Assembly (NCBI RefSeq): GCF_022815725.1
Contig: NZ_JALGRF010000016.1
Span: 62,001-126,000, forward strand
Direction: 5' to 3'
Origin: Streptomyces sp. APSN-46.1
GTDB lineage: Bacteria > Actinomycetota > Actinomycetes > Streptomycetales > Streptomycetaceae
DNA length: 64,000 nt
The position numbers were made by a program, and so were the translations under genes. A model generated the notes under the pieces. It was not told the origin of the DNA. It made no database searches and saw only the letters and a list, made by a program, of their open reading frames with translations. Positions 19,712-29,394 of the stretch are shown here, piece by piece; the stretch's first letter is position 1; each line of letters starts with the position of its first letter.

Positions 19712-21214
19712 CTAGGCGCTCTCGGCGGCCAGTTCGCGCACCGCGTCGGCGAATGCGTCCCCACGCTTGTTGTAGTTCGCGAACATGTCCATGGAGGCGC
19801 AGGCAGGTGCCAGCAGGACCGTGTCGCCGGGCTCGGCGAGCCGGGCCGCTTCCCGGACCGCCGCGAGCATCGCCCCAGTGTCGGTCCGTTCGAGGTCGAC
19901 CACAGGGACCTCGGGCGCGTGTCGCGCCAGCGCGTCGGCGATCAGCGCCCGGTCGGCGCCGATCAGCACGACACCGCGCAGCCGCTTCGCGGACCTCTGT
20001 ACGAGCTCGTCGAAGGCCGCGCCCTTGGCGAGGCCTCCGGCGATCCAGACGACCGGCTCGAAGGCCGCCAGGGAGGCCTCGGCGGCGTGCGTGTTGGTGG
20101 CCTTGGAGTCGTCTACGTAGGTGACCCCGGCGACCTCGTCCACGTGCGCGACGCGGTGCGCGTCCGGGCGGAAGTCGCGCAGCCCGTCGCGGACCGCGCG
20201 TGCCTCCACGCCGAAGGCGCGGGCCAGGGCCGCCGCCGCGAGGGCGTTGGCGATGTTGTGCGGGGCCGGCGGGTTGACGTCCTCGACGTGCGCGAGCTCC
20301 TGGGCGTTCTTCTGCCGGTCCTCCACGAAGGCGCGGTCGACGAGGATGCCGTCCACGACGCCGAGCATGGAGGGGCCGGGGGCGCCGAGGGTGAAGCCGA
20401 TCGCCCGGCAGCCCTCCTCGACATCGGCCTCCACGACCAGGTCCTCGGTGGCCTTGTCGGCGACGTTGTAGACGCAGGCCACCGTGTTGCCCTCGTAGAT
20501 CCGGCCCTTGTCGGCGGCGTAGGCCTCCATCGAGCCGTGCCAGTCGAGGTGGTCCGGGGCCAGGTTGAGGACGGCCGCCGAGTGGGCGCGCGGCGAGGGC
20601 GCCCAGTGCAGCTGGTAGCTGGAGAGTTCGACGGCGAGTACGTCGTACTCCTCGTCGCCCATCACCACGTCGATGATCGGGGTGCCGATGTTCCCGACGG
20701 CCGCGGTCTTCAGGCCCGCGGCCTTGAGGATCGAGGCGAGCATCTGGGTGGTGGTGGTCTTGCCGTTCGTCCCGGTGATGGCGAGCCACGGCGCCGGTTC
20801 CCCGCGAGACGCGCCGGCGGCCCGGCCGGACCGCGCCGCGCGCAGCTCCTGGCCGGTCTCGCGCAGCTGCCAGGCGATCTCGACATCGCCCACGACGTCC
20901 ACACCCGCCGCGGCGGCGACCTCGAACAGCGGGCTGTCCGGCTTCCAGCCCGGCGAGGTGACCACGAGGTCGGTGCCCTCGGGCAGCACGTCTCCGGCGC
21001 GGGCGCCGCCGTCCAGGTGGCCGAGGCGGACCTCGATGCCGAGCTCCGCGAGTTCGGCGGCCCGCGCGCGGTGCGCGTCGCCGTCTCCGTTGTCGACGAC
21101 GGTCACCCGCGCGCCGAGGCCGGCCAGGGCGCGGGCGGCGCTGATGCCGCTCACGCCGAGGCCGGCGACGGTGATGTTCTTGTCGTGCCAGGAGGTCACT
21201 TGTCGGCTGCCCAT
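19712..21214 (-). CDS. murD: UDP-MurNAc-L-alanine--D-glutamate ligase MurD
   Basis: A 500-residue Mur ligase that adds D-Glu to UDP-MurNAc-L-Ala. Seen are the N-terminal Rossmann block AGLGVSGISAAR, the ATP loop ITGTNGKTTTT, LNLAPDHLDWH, and the C-terminal DDSKATN domain. ATG 21214 (MGSRQVTSW) overlaps the mraY stop by 19 bases; GTG 21199, which forms an exact GTGA overlap with mraY, is an equally likely start. A short Arg/Gly-rich insert (RAARSGRAAGASRG) precedes the ATP loop. Confidence 0.94.
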   Translation of the reverse strand: MGSRQVTSWHDKNITVAGLGVSGISAARALAGLGARVTVVDNGDGDAHRARAAELAELGIEVRLGHLDGGARAGDVLPEGTDLVVTSPGWKPDSPLFEVAAAAGVDVVGDVEIAWQLRETGQELRAARSGRAAGASRGEPAPWLAITGTNGKTTTTQMLASILKAAGLKTAAVGNIGTPIIDVVMGDEEYDVLAVELSSYQLHWAPSPRAHSAAVLNLAPDHLDWHGSMEAYAADKGRIYEGNTVACVYNVADKATEDLVVEADVEEGCRAIGFTLGAPGPSMLGVVDGILVDRAFVEDRQKNAQELAHVEDVNPPAPHNIANALAAAALARAFGVEARAVRDGLRDFRPDAHRVAHVDEVAGVTYVDDSKATNTHAAEASLAAFEPVVWIAGGLAKGAAFDELVQRSAKRLRGVVLIGADRALIADALARHAPEVPVVDLERTDTGAMLAAVREAARLAEPGDTVLLAPACASMDMFANYNKRGDAFADAVRELAAESA

Positions 21215-22266
21215 CCCGCGTAGAAGAGACCGAGACCCACGATCACGCACATGCCCTGGATGATCCAGAACCGGACCACCACAAGGACTTCGGACCACCC
21301 CTTCAGTTCGAAGTGGTGCTGGAGCGGAGCCATCCGGAAGACGCGCTTCCCGGTCATCTTGAACGAGCCTACCTGGATGACCACCGACATGGTGATGAGG
21401 ACGAAGAGGCCGCCGAGCAGGGCGATCAGGAACTCCGTGCGGGAGCAGATCGCGAGGCCGGCGAGCGCGCCGCCGAGCGCGAGCGAACCGGTGTCACCCA
21501 TGAAGATCTTGGCGGGCGAGGTGTTCCACCACAGGAAGCCGAAGCAGGCGCCCATCAGCGCGGAGGCGACGACCGCGAGGTCCAGCGGGTCGCGCACCTC
21601 GAAGCAGGCGTTGGGGTTGGTCAGCGTGACCGCGTTGGCGCAGGACTCCTGGTGCTGCCAGACGCCGATGAAGGTGTAGGCGCCGAACACCATGACGGCG
21701 GCGCCGGTGGCGAGGCCGTCCAGACCGTCGGTCAGGTTCACGCCGTTGGACATCGCCAGGATCATGAACAGCGCCCAGACGACGAACAGCACCGGGCCGA
21801 TCGACCAGCCGAAGTCCGTGACGAAGGACAGCTTGGTGGAGGCCGGGGTGAGCCCGCGCGAGTCCTTGAACTGGAGCGCGAGCACCGCGAAGGCGATACC
21901 GACGATCAGCTGGCCGGACATCTTCGCCTTGGCCCGCAGGCCGAGCGAGCGGCGCTTGACGATCTTGATGTAGTCGTCCAGGTAGCCGACCAGGCCCATG
22001 CCCGCCATCAGGAACAGGACCAGCAGACCCGAGAGGCTCGGCTCCTCACCGGTGATGACCTTCGTCGCGGCGTACGCGATGAGCGTCGCCAGGATGAAGG
22101 AGATGCCGCCCATGGTGGGCGTGCCCTTCTTCCCGGCGTGGCCGCGCGGGCCGTCGTCGCGGATGAACTGGCCGTAGCCCTTGCGGGCCAGCAGCTTGAT
22201 CAGCAGCGGCGTTCCGGTGACGGTCAAGAACATGCCGATGACACCGGCGAACAGGATCTGCCTCAT
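21196..22266 (-). CDS. mraY: Phospho-MurNAc-pentapeptide transferase MraY
   Basis: A 356-residue polytopic enzyme making lipid I from UDP-MurNAc-pentapeptide and undecaprenyl phosphate. Family motifs are GKKGTPTMGG, the catalytic Asp pair in GYLDDYIKI, NLTDGLDGLA, and the FMGDTGSLALGG region. Ten membrane segments are apparent. Its ATG overlaps the murF stop (ATGA). Confidence 0.96.
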   Translation of the reverse strand: MRQILFAGVIGMFLTVTGTPLLIKLLARKGYGQFIRDDGPRGHAGKKGTPTMGGISFILATLIAYAATKVITGEEPSLSGLLVLFLMAGMGLVGYLDDYIKIVKRRSLGLRAKAKMSGQLIVGIAFAVLALQFKDSRGLTPASTKLSFVTDFGWSIGPVLFVVWALFMILAMSNGVNLTDGLDGLATGAAVMVFGAYTFIGVWQHQESCANAVTLTNPNACFEVRDPLDLAVVASALMGACFGFLWWNTSPAKIFMGDTGSLALGGALAGLAICSRTEFLIALLGGLFVLITMSVVIQVGSFKMTGKRVFRMAPLQHHFELKGWSEVLVVVRFWIIQGMCVIVGLGLFYAGWAADK

Positions 22267-23687
22267 CGGTCGGCGACCTCGCCCTCACGCTCAAGGAGCG
22301 CCAGCGCGACCCGCTCCAGGCCGATCGACCTGGAAGCCTTCACCAGCACGACGTCCCCCGGGCGCAGTTCATTGCGCAGCAGGTCGACCGCCGCCTGTGC
22401 GTCGGACACGAGCACCGACTCCTCACCCCACGAACCCTCGTTGTAGGCGCCCAGTTGCAGCCAGGACGCTTCCCTGCCCCCGACTGCGACGAGCTTGCTC
22501 ACGTTGAGCCGGACGGCAAGCCGTCCCACCGCGTCATGCTCCGCGAGTGACGCGTCACCGAGCTCGGCCATGGGGCCCAGCACCGCCCACGTACGTCCCC
22601 CGTTCGCCCTGGCGGCGCCGCCCATCGCGGCAAGCGCGCGCAGAGCGGCCCGCATGGACTCGGGATTCGCGTTGTAGGCGTCGTTGACGATCGTCACCCC
22701 GTCCGCGCGCTCGGTGACCTCCATGCGCCACCGGGAGAGCGTGCCCGCCCCGGAGAGCGCGGTGGCGATCTCCTCGACGGACATGCCCAGGACATGGGCG
22801 ACGGCGGCCGCGGCGAGCGCGTTCGACACGTGGTGCTCACCGTACAGCCGCAAGGTCACATCGCTGCACCCGGTCGGTGTGTGGAGTGTGAAGGCGGGCT
22901 GTCCCCCCGGGGTCATCCGCACTTCGGTGGCGCGTACGTCGGCGTCCCCGGCCTCGCCGAAGAGGACCGTACGGGCCTTCGTGCGGGCGGACATGGCGCG
23001 TACCAGCGGGTCGTCGGCGTTGAGTACGGCGACTCCGCCGTCGGCCTCGGCGGGGAGGGCCTCGACCAGCTCGCCCTTGGCCCGGGCGATCTGCTCGCGG
23101 CCGCCGAACTCGCCGATGTGGGCGGTGCCGACGTTGAGTACGAGTCCGATGCGCGGCGGGGTCAGGCCGGTGAGGTACTCGATGTGGCCGATCCCGCGGG
23201 CGCCCATCTCCAGGACCAGGTGCCGGGTTTCCCCGGTGGCCTGGAGGGCGGTGAGCGGCAGGCCGATCTCGTTGTTGAGGGAGCCGGGGGTCCACACGGT
23301 GGGTGCGTGGCTCTGGAGCACCTGCGCGATGAGGTCCTTGGTGGAGGTCTTCCCGGCGGAGCCGGTCAGGGCCACCACGTCGGTGCCGAGGCGTTCGACG
23401 ACGTCCCGGGCGAGGGCGCCGAGCGCCTTCTCCACGTCCGGGACGACGATCGCGGGGACGCCGACGGGCCGGGCCGCGAGGACGGCCGCGGCTCCGGCGG
23501 CCATCGCGCGCTCCGCGTAGTCGTGGCCGTCGACGTGCTCGCCGGCGAAGGCGGCGAACAGGCTGCCGGCCTCCACCTTGCGGGAGTCGATGACCACGGG
23601 CCCGCTGATCCGCACCGACGGATCCGGTATGTCGTGGGGCCGCCCGCCGGTGATGTCGGCGATCTCGGCGAGGGAAAGGGCGATCAC
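22263..23687 (-). CDS. murF: UDP-MurNAc-tripeptide--D-Ala-D-Ala ligase MurF
   Basis: A 474-residue Mur ligase that completes the pentapeptide. The ATP loop is ALTGSAGKTSTKD, the central block ANPESM sits in NDAYNANPESMRAAL, and the C-terminal domain has GPMAELGD. GTG 23687 overlaps the murE stop (GTGA), so it is coupled to murE. Confidence 0.95.
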   Translation of the reverse strand: MIALSLAEIADITGGRPHDIPDPSVRISGPVVIDSRKVEAGSLFAAFAGEHVDGHDYAERAMAAGAAAVLAARPVGVPAIVVPDVEKALGALARDVVERLGTDVVALTGSAGKTSTKDLIAQVLQSHAPTVWTPGSLNNEIGLPLTALQATGETRHLVLEMGARGIGHIEYLTGLTPPRIGLVLNVGTAHIGEFGGREQIARAKGELVEALPAEADGGVAVLNADDPLVRAMSARTKARTVLFGEAGDADVRATEVRMTPGGQPAFTLHTPTGCSDVTLRLYGEHHVSNALAAAAVAHVLGMSVEEIATALSGAGTLSRWRMEVTERADGVTIVNDAYNANPESMRAALRALAAMGGAARANGGRTWAVLGPMAELGDASLAEHDAVGRLAVRLNVSKLVAVGGREASWLQLGAYNEGSWGEESVLVSDAQAAVDLLRNELRPGDVVLVKASRSIGLERVALALLEREGEVADR

Positions 23688-25411
23688 TGGTTCACCTCGG
23701 CCTGTCGGACGTGCGTGTCGTGGTCGTGCCGGGGCCGGGCCTCGATGGCGGCGCGGAGCACCGCGCGGTCGTCGAAGGGCCGTACGACACCGGCGGTGTC
23801 CTGGCCCTGCTCGTGGCCCTTGCCCGCCACCAGGACGGTGTCACCGGGCTCGGCGCGCGCGACGGCGGCGGCGATGGCCGCGGCCCGGTCGGCGTCGACG
23901 AGGACGGTGCCCCGCTCGGAGGGCGGTACGGACACGGCGCCTTCGAACATCGCGGCGAGGATCGCGAGGGGGTCCTCGGAGCGCGGGTTGTCGGAGGTCA
24001 GGATGGCGGTGTCGGCGAACCGGGCGGCCGCCGCGCCCATCGGGCCGCGCTTGGTGGTGTCGCGGTCGCCGCCGCAGCCGAGGACGATGTGCAGCTTGCC
24101 GGTGGTGACCTCGCGCAGCGCCCGCAGGACCGACTCGACGGCGTCCGTCTTGTGCGCGTAGTCCACGACGGCGAGGTACGGCTGCCCCGCGTCCACCCGC
24201 TCCAGCCGGCCGGGGACCCCGGGGACCGCCGCGACGCCGTCGGCGACGGTCTGCGGGTCGAGGCCGGCGGCGGCGAGCGTGACGATCGCGGCGACGGTGT
24301 TGGCGACGTTGAACGGCCCGGGCAGCGGGGCGGTGGCCCGTACGCGCTGTCCGTCCGGGCCCACCAGGGTCAGGGTGGAGTCCATGTGGCCCGTGACCAC
24401 GTCCTCGGCGCGCCAGTCGGCGCCCGGGTCGCCCGCCGCGGAGAACGTGACGACCGGGATCGCCGACTCCTTGGCCAGGCGGCGGCCGTACTCGTCGTCG
24501 ATGTTGACCACGCCGAGGCGGGCGCGGCGCTCGGTGAAGAGCTGCGCCTTGGCCTGGAAGTAGTCCTCCATGTCGGAGTGGAACTCCATGTGCTCCGGGC
24601 TCAGGTTGTTGAAGACGGCGACGTCGAAGACGCAGCCGTCGACCCGGCCGAGCACGAGGGCGTGGCTGGAGACCTCCATGGCCACGGCCTCGACCCCGCG
24701 TTCGCGCATGACGGCGAAGAGGGCCTGGAGGTCGGTGGCCTCGGGGGTGGTGCGCTCGGACTTGATGCGCTCGTCGCCGATGCGCATCTCGACGGTGCCG
24801 ACCAGTCCGGTGCGGCGTCCGGCCCCGCGCAGGCCGCCCTCGACGAGGTACGCCGTGGTGGTCTTGCCGGAGGTGCCCGTGATGCCGAGCTGGAGCAGGC
24901 CTTCGCCGGGGTGGCCGTAGATCGTGGCGGCCAGCTCGCCCATCCGGCCGCGCGGGTCGGCGACGGCCAGGACCGGGAGTCCGGTCGCGGCGGCGCGTTC
25001 GGCTCCCGCGGGGTCGGTCAGTACGGCGGCCGCGCCGAGGCCGGCGGCCTGGGCGGCGAAGTCCGCGCCGTGCAGCTTGGCGCCGGGCAGGGCCGCGTAC
25101 AGATCGCCGGGGCGCACCGCACGGGAGTCGTGCGTGATGCCGGTGATCTGCGGGGACTCCGCCGCGGTCGCCGCGCCTGGGGCTTCGAGGCCCAGCAGGG
25201 TGGCCAGCTCGCCGAGGGGGGTCGGACGCGCGGACACGGGCCTGGGCGCTCCCGGCGGCGCTGCCGGGGCGTCTTTCTGGGTGGTTCTGGGCTGATCAGC
25301 GTGAGGCACGGCGGTGAGCGTACCGGGCGCGGCGGGCGCGTTGCGAAGTGAGGGCCCGGCCGCGGCGCCCGCGGCCGTCCGGTTCCCGGGTTTCGGGGTG
25401 ATCGATGTCAC
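23684..25411 (-). CDS. murE: UDP-MurNAc-dipeptide--diaminopimelate ligase MurE
   Basis: A 575-residue Mur ligase adding the third peptide residue. The ATP loop is GITGTSGKTTTAY. The substrate loop TSDNPRSEDP has the DNPR motif typical of diaminopimelate-adding enzymes; streptomycetes use LL-diaminopimelate, which I infer from taxonomy rather than from the motif. The first about 60 residues are an Ala/Pro-rich extension beyond the usual start. GTG 25411 is used; a later start near the conserved LGELATLLG cannot be excluded. Confidence 0.94.
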   Translation of the reverse strand: MTSITPKPGNRTAAGAAAGPSLRNAPAAPGTLTAVPHADQPRTTQKDAPAAPPGAPRPVSARPTPLGELATLLGLEAPGAATAAESPQITGITHDSRAVRPGDLYAALPGAKLHGADFAAQAAGLGAAAVLTDPAGAERAAATGLPVLAVADPRGRMGELAATIYGHPGEGLLQLGITGTSGKTTTAYLVEGGLRGAGRRTGLVGTVEMRIGDERIKSERTTPEATDLQALFAVMRERGVEAVAMEVSSHALVLGRVDGCVFDVAVFNNLSPEHMEFHSDMEDYFQAKAQLFTERRARLGVVNIDDEYGRRLAKESAIPVVTFSAAGDPGADWRAEDVVTGHMDSTLTLVGPDGQRVRATAPLPGPFNVANTVAAIVTLAAAGLDPQTVADGVAAVPGVPGRLERVDAGQPYLAVVDYAHKTDAVESVLRALREVTTGKLHIVLGCGGDRDTTKRGPMGAAAARFADTAILTSDNPRSEDPLAILAAMFEGAVSVPPSERGTVLVDADRAAAIAAAVARAEPGDTVLVAGKGHEQGQDTAGVVRPFDDRAVLRAAIEARPRHDHDTHVRQAEVNQ

Positions 25412-25468
25412 TGATGGTGCCTCGCGGTTCGTTGGCGGGCCGGCCGGGGGGCCGGGTCACCGGCCGGG

Positions 25469-27430
25469 CTACGGGCCCGGTTCGAAGGTGACCGGCAGGC
25501 CGGCGGGGGCGGTTCCGGTGGGGGCGACCTGGAGGGTCTTGAGGGCGAACTCCATGACCTTCTTGTAGATGGGGCCGCAGATCTGGCCGCCGAAGTAGCT
25601 GCCCTTCGTGGGGTTCTGGATGGCGCAGTAGACGGTGACGCGGGGGTTGTCGGCGGGTGCGAAGCCGGCGAAGGAGGCGGTGTAGCCCTTGTAGCGGCCG
25701 GTGGCCGGATCCACCCGGTTGGAGGTGCCGGTCTTGCCGCCGACCCGGTAGCCGGGGATGCGGGCCTTGGTGCCGGTGCCCTCCTGGTCGTCGACGACGG
25801 ATTCGAGCATTCCGGCGAGGGTCCTGGCGGTTTCCTCGCTGACCACGCGGGTCTTGTCGGGCGCGGGGGCCGGGGTGAAGCGGCCGTCGGGGCCCTTGCT
25901 GCCCCGGACGAGGGTCGGCGTGATCCGGACCCCGCCGTTGGCGATGGTCGAGTACACGGAGGCTGCCTGCATGGCGTTGAGGGACAGGCCCTGGCCGAAG
26001 GGGATCGTGTACTGCTGGGAGGTGGACCAGGCCTCGGGCTTGGCCAGGATGCCGCGGGACTCGCCGGGGTAGCCGAGGCCGCTGGGCTGCCCGATGCCGA
26101 ACTTGGTCAGGTACGAGTACAGGACCTTGTTGGCCTCGGGCTGGGTGGCGCCGAGCTGGCCGGTGGCCAGGATGGTGCCGATGTTGGAGGACTTGGCGAG
26201 GACCCCGTTGAGGGTCAGGTACCAGGTCGGGTGATCGACGTCGTCCTTGAACAGCCGGTCGCCGCGGTGCAGCCGGTTGGGGACCTCGACGTGGGTCTCG
26301 GGGGTGGCCTTCTTCTCCTCCAGCACGGCGGCCATCGACATCACCTTGGCGGTGGAGCCGGGCTCGTACACGTCCTGGAGGGCGGCGTTGCCCATGGCGG
26401 CGGAGCTGGCCTTGGTCAGGTCGTTGGGGTCGAAGCCGGGGGCGTTGGCCATGGCGAGGATCTCGCCGGTGCGGGTGTCCTGGACGATGACGTAGCCGCG
26501 GTCGGCCCCGGACTTCTCGACCTGCTCGGTGATGGCGCTCTGCGCCGCCCACTGGATGTCGCGGTCGATGGTCAGCTCGATGTCGTCGCCGGGTACGGCG
26601 GGCTTCTCGCTGGAGCCGGCGGTGGGGACGCGGCGGCCGCCGGACTGGGCGTAGCTGAGCTCGCCGTCCTTGCCGGACAGCTTCTTGTCGAGGGCGGACT
26701 CCAGGCCGCCGCCGCCCTTGCCGTCGGCGTTGACGTAGCCCAGTATCCCGGCGGCCAGATCGCCGCCCGGGTACACGCGCTTGCTGCTGTCCTCCTTGAA
26801 GACGCCCGCGAGGACGTTGGCGCCGGGGCCGTTGTTCTTCCGGTCGGCGGCGGCCTTCTCGGCGAAGACGCGCTGGAGGTCCTTGATCTGGTTCCAGACC
26901 TGGGGGGTCTGGCGGCGGGCGAGGATGACGTAGCGGGTGTTCTTGGTCTTGAGGCGGGCCGTGAGCTCCTTGGCGTCCTTGCCGAGGATCGGCGCGAGGA
27001 GGGCGGCGGCCTGCTCGGGGGCGTCCGGGGCCTTGCTGTCCTGCGGGGTGAACATCTTGGGGTCGGCGGTGATGTCGTACGCGTCGACGCTGGTGGCGAG
27101 GGCCACGCCCTTGCGGTCGGTGATCTCCCCGCGTTCGGCGGCCAGGGTGTGGCTGGCGAACCGGTTCTCGGAGGCCTTGGCGGAGTACGCGGACGCGTCG
27201 ACGGCCTGGACCTGGAGGAGGCGGACGACGAAGGCGAGCATGACGAGCGTGAGGCCGACGCTGACCAGGCGCAGGCGGGGCCTGGGGCTGCCGAGCCGGA
27301 TGGTGTGGGGCGCCCTCGCGGCGGCGGGCCTGCGGGTGGCGGGCCGCGCGGTCGTCGCGGCCCGGGCGCGGTCCGCCGGCCGGGGCCTCGGGGGCCCCGG
27401 CACCCGGCGCCGCGGCCCGTCGGGCCTCAC
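25469..27430 (-). CDS. ftsI: Septal peptidoglycan transpeptidase FtsI (class B PBP)
   Basis: A 653-residue penicillin-binding protein: Arg/Pro-rich cytoplasmic tail (residues 1-52), one transmembrane helix (about 54-74), dimerisation domain with RGEITDRKGVALA, and transpeptidase domain. The active-site Ser is in EPGSTAK (about residue 359), with SSN and GGKTGTS as the second and third motifs. It cross-links septal peptidoglycan with FtsW. The start is GTG 27430, without a strong ribosome binding site; the tail resembles that of other Streptomyces FtsI proteins. Confidence 0.95.
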   Translation of the reverse strand: MRPDGPRRRVPGPPRPRPADRARAATTARPATRRPAAARAPHTIRLGSPRPRLRLVSVGLTLVMLAFVVRLLQVQAVDASAYSAKASENRFASHTLAAERGEITDRKGVALATSVDAYDITADPKMFTPQDSKAPDAPEQAAALLAPILGKDAKELTARLKTKNTRYVILARRQTPQVWNQIKDLQRVFAEKAAADRKNNGPGANVLAGVFKEDSSKRVYPGGDLAAGILGYVNADGKGGGGLESALDKKLSGKDGELSYAQSGGRRVPTAGSSEKPAVPGDDIELTIDRDIQWAAQSAITEQVEKSGADRGYVIVQDTRTGEILAMANAPGFDPNDLTKASSAAMGNAALQDVYEPGSTAKVMSMAAVLEEKKATPETHVEVPNRLHRGDRLFKDDVDHPTWYLTLNGVLAKSSNIGTILATGQLGATQPEANKVLYSYLTKFGIGQPSGLGYPGESRGILAKPEAWSTSQQYTIPFGQGLSLNAMQAASVYSTIANGGVRITPTLVRGSKGPDGRFTPAPAPDKTRVVSEETARTLAGMLESVVDDQEGTGTKARIPGYRVGGKTGTSNRVDPATGRYKGYTASFAGFAPADNPRVTVYCAIQNPTKGSYFGGQICGPIYKKVMEFALKTLQVAPTGTAPAGLPVTFEPGP

Positions 27431-27537
27431 GCCGCCACCGCCGCGACCGCCGCGACCGCGGGAGCCGTGGGCGCGGGTGCCCGGTGTTCGCCGGTGCGGC
27501 CGCGCGGCGAGAGCGGACCCGGGCTGCGCCCGGGCCT

Positions 27538-27612
27538 TCTGGGGCTCCGCCCCAGACCCCGCGCCTCAAACTCCCCCAGACTCCGTCCGGGGGTGCCCCC
27601 ACGCGAGGCTGG
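27538..27612 (-). repeat. Intergenic repeat with embedded GGGGGCACCCCC element
   Basis: Read on the minus strand, 27571-27600 is GGGGGCACCCCC, nine bases, then CTGGGGGAG. This is the same short element as inside the kinase gene at 53312-53343. It continues into AGTTTGAGGCGCGGGG and a GGGGCGGAGCCCC hairpin, matching the 66-bp repeat family. It occupies the ftsL-ftsI gap (27431-27661), where no gene is seen. Confidence 0.75.
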
Positions 27613-27661
27613 ATGGGCAGGCGCCGGCCAGGCGGAATTGGCAGGGGTCCGCGTCACGACG

Positions 27662-28120
27662 TCACCTTCCAGGGGTCTGCGGGGTGGAGCTCGGGGTGGG
27701 CGCGGGGGAGGTGGCCGGGGCCGGGGGGCCCGCCGGGGAGGGGGTCTGGGCGGCCGGCGGAGCGGACGGCGGCGGGGGTTCCGACGCGACGGCCGGGGTC
27801 CCCTGGACCTTTCCGTCCGGGCCGATGAAGACCGGGCTGCCGCCCGGGACCAGGCCCAGCTCGTGCGCCCGGCGCTGCAACGCGTCGGGGGCCGAGTAGG
27901 CGTCCACGTCCCGCTGCAGCGCCTGCTCCTCGTCCGTCAGCGCGGTGGTCTCCTTCTTCAGCCTCGACAGCTGGAAGGAGCCCTCGTTCAGCGCGGAGTT
28001 CAGCAGCAGCAGGCTGATCAGCCCGCCGCCGAGCAGCGCCACCACCAGCAGGACGAACGGCATCCGGGCCGCCTGCCCGGTGTTCGCCGCCTTCCCGGGC
28101 CGGCCCCCGCGTTTGCTCAC
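27662..28120 (-). CDS. ftsL: Cell division protein FtsL-like
   Basis: A 152-residue bitopic protein: basic N-terminus, transmembrane helix (about residues 21-42), coiled coil (about 45-85: LSRLKKETTALTDEEQALQRD), then the HELGLVPGGSPVF block and a 55-residue Pro/Ala/Ser-rich tail. Identity rests on size, topology and position between rsmH and ftsI rather than on strong sequence motifs. GTG 28120 overlaps the rsmH stop (GTGA). Confidence 0.85.
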   Translation of the reverse strand: MSKRGGRPGKAANTGQAARMPFVLLVVALLGGGLISLLLLNSALNEGSFQLSRLKKETTALTDEEQALQRDVDAYSAPDALQRRAHELGLVPGGSPVFIGPDGKVQGTPAVASEPPPPSAPPAAQTPSPAGPPAPATSPAPTPSSTPQTPGR

Positions 28121-29076
28121 AGCCGCGCCTCCCGGATGCGTTCGACGCCGCGGAACCGGGCGGGGGCGGCCCGCCGGTTCTCGGCGATCTCCTCCTCGGT
28201 CGGCAGTTCCGCGCCCCGCGTGAGCAGCTTCAGCTTCGGCTGGTACTTCTCCGGGACCACCGGCAGCCCCGGCGGCGCCGTCGAGGTCGCGCCCGCCGCG
28301 AAGACCTGCTTCACGAGCCGGTCCTCCAGCGAGTGGTACGACAGCACCGCGATCCGCCCGCCCACCGCGATCCGTTCCACGGCCGCCGGAATCGCCTTCT
28401 CCAGGCCCGACAGCTCGCCGTTGACCTCGATCCGCAGCGCCTGGAAGGTCCGCTTGGCCGGGTTGCCGCCCGTCCGCTTCGCCGCCTGGGGCAGCGCGTC
28501 CCGGATCAGCTCGACCAGCCGGGCGCTGTTGGTGAAGGGCTCCTTCGCCCGCTCCCGCACGATCGCCGACACGATCCGCTTGGCCTGCTTCTCCTCGCCG
28601 TACTGGCGCAGGATCCGGACCAGCTCCCCGGGCGGGTAGGTGTTGAGGACCTCCGCCGCGCTGATGCCGGTCGTCTGGTCCATCCGCATGTCCAGCGGCG
28701 CGTCCTGCGCGTACGCGAACCCTCGGTCGGCCTCGTCCAGCTGCATGGAGGAGACGCCCAGGTCGAAGAGGATGCCCTGGACGGTCGGGATGCCGAGGTT
28801 GTCGAGCACCTCGGCGAGGTCGGCGTAGATCGCGTGGACGAGGGTGACCCGGTCGCCGAAGCGCGCGAGCCGCTCGCCGGAGAGCCGCAGGGCCTCCTTG
28901 TCGCGGTCGAGGCCGATCAGGCGGACCTCGGGGAACCGGGTGAGCAGGGCCTCGCTGTGGCCGCCGAGGCCGAGGGTGCAGTCGACGACGACGGCCCCCG
29001 GCCTCTCCAGCGCCGGGGCCAACAGGTCCAGGCACCGCTGGAGCATCACCGGGACATGTCGGGACTCGCTAGTCAA
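28117..29076 (-). CDS. rsmH: 16S rRNA (cytosine(1402)-N(4))-methyltransferase
   Basis: A 319-residue SAM methyltransferase that modifies C1402 in the ribosomal decoding centre. Seen are the SAM loop DCTLGLGGHSEALL, LFDLGVSSMQLDEADRGF, and the C-terminal VLSYHSLEDRLVK. First gene of the dcw run. The best start is TTG 29076 after GAGAGGG. ATG or GTG choices would cut into HVPVML, which is conserved, so the rare TTG is favoured. No mraZ gene precedes it. Confidence 0.94.
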   Translation of the reverse strand: MTSESRHVPVMLQRCLDLLAPALERPGAVVVDCTLGLGGHSEALLTRFPEVRLIGLDRDKEALRLSGERLARFGDRVTLVHAIYADLAEVLDNLGIPTVQGILFDLGVSSMQLDEADRGFAYAQDAPLDMRMDQTTGISAAEVLNTYPPGELVRILRQYGEEKQAKRIVSAIVRERAKEPFTNSARLVELIRDALPQAAKRTGGNPAKRTFQALRIEVNGELSGLEKAIPAAVERIAVGGRIAVLSYHSLEDRLVKQVFAAGATSTAPPGLPVVPEKYQPKLKLLTRGAELPTEEEIAENRRAAPARFRGVERIREARL

Positions 29077-29394
29077 AGCGCCCTCTCAGATAACGGCGCG
29101 GCAGGCGTACGCCGCGCCGCGCACGCGGAGTTTTACCAGGATTACCAAGGGCCGGAGGGCCGGTAGGGCCGGGCTCCGGCCGGTTCGCGCCACTTTAGTG
29201 CAACGGTCGCCGCGGTCAACGAACCGCCCCGCGCGCCGTGCGGCGGTCTCCCACCGAACCCGCGAAAGCCGCGAATCACCCGATCAGGCGCCCCCGTCTC
29301 ACTCCTGTGGGTTAGCTCACAAGAGGTCTGGTTGACCTTCTTTGTCCGCCCTCACTCCGTGCCGGATCGAGCTGTGACCACTACCGTCGTACCC
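29077..29394. other. Divergent gap between rsmH and carbonic anhydrase
   Basis: About 318 bases without a gene. It must hold the promoter of the dcw run on the minus strand and that of the carbonic anhydrase on the plus strand. TTGACC at 29332-29337 is a -35 candidate for the latter; no convincing -10 was found. The short palindrome GGCGTACGCC lies near 29105. Confidence 0.4.

Noticed and set aside
25296..27602. 768-residue open frame on the minus strand overlapping ftsI
   Set aside because: Arg/Pro/Gly-rich out-of-frame reading of ftsI; ftsI has all three penicillin-binding motifs in the other frame.
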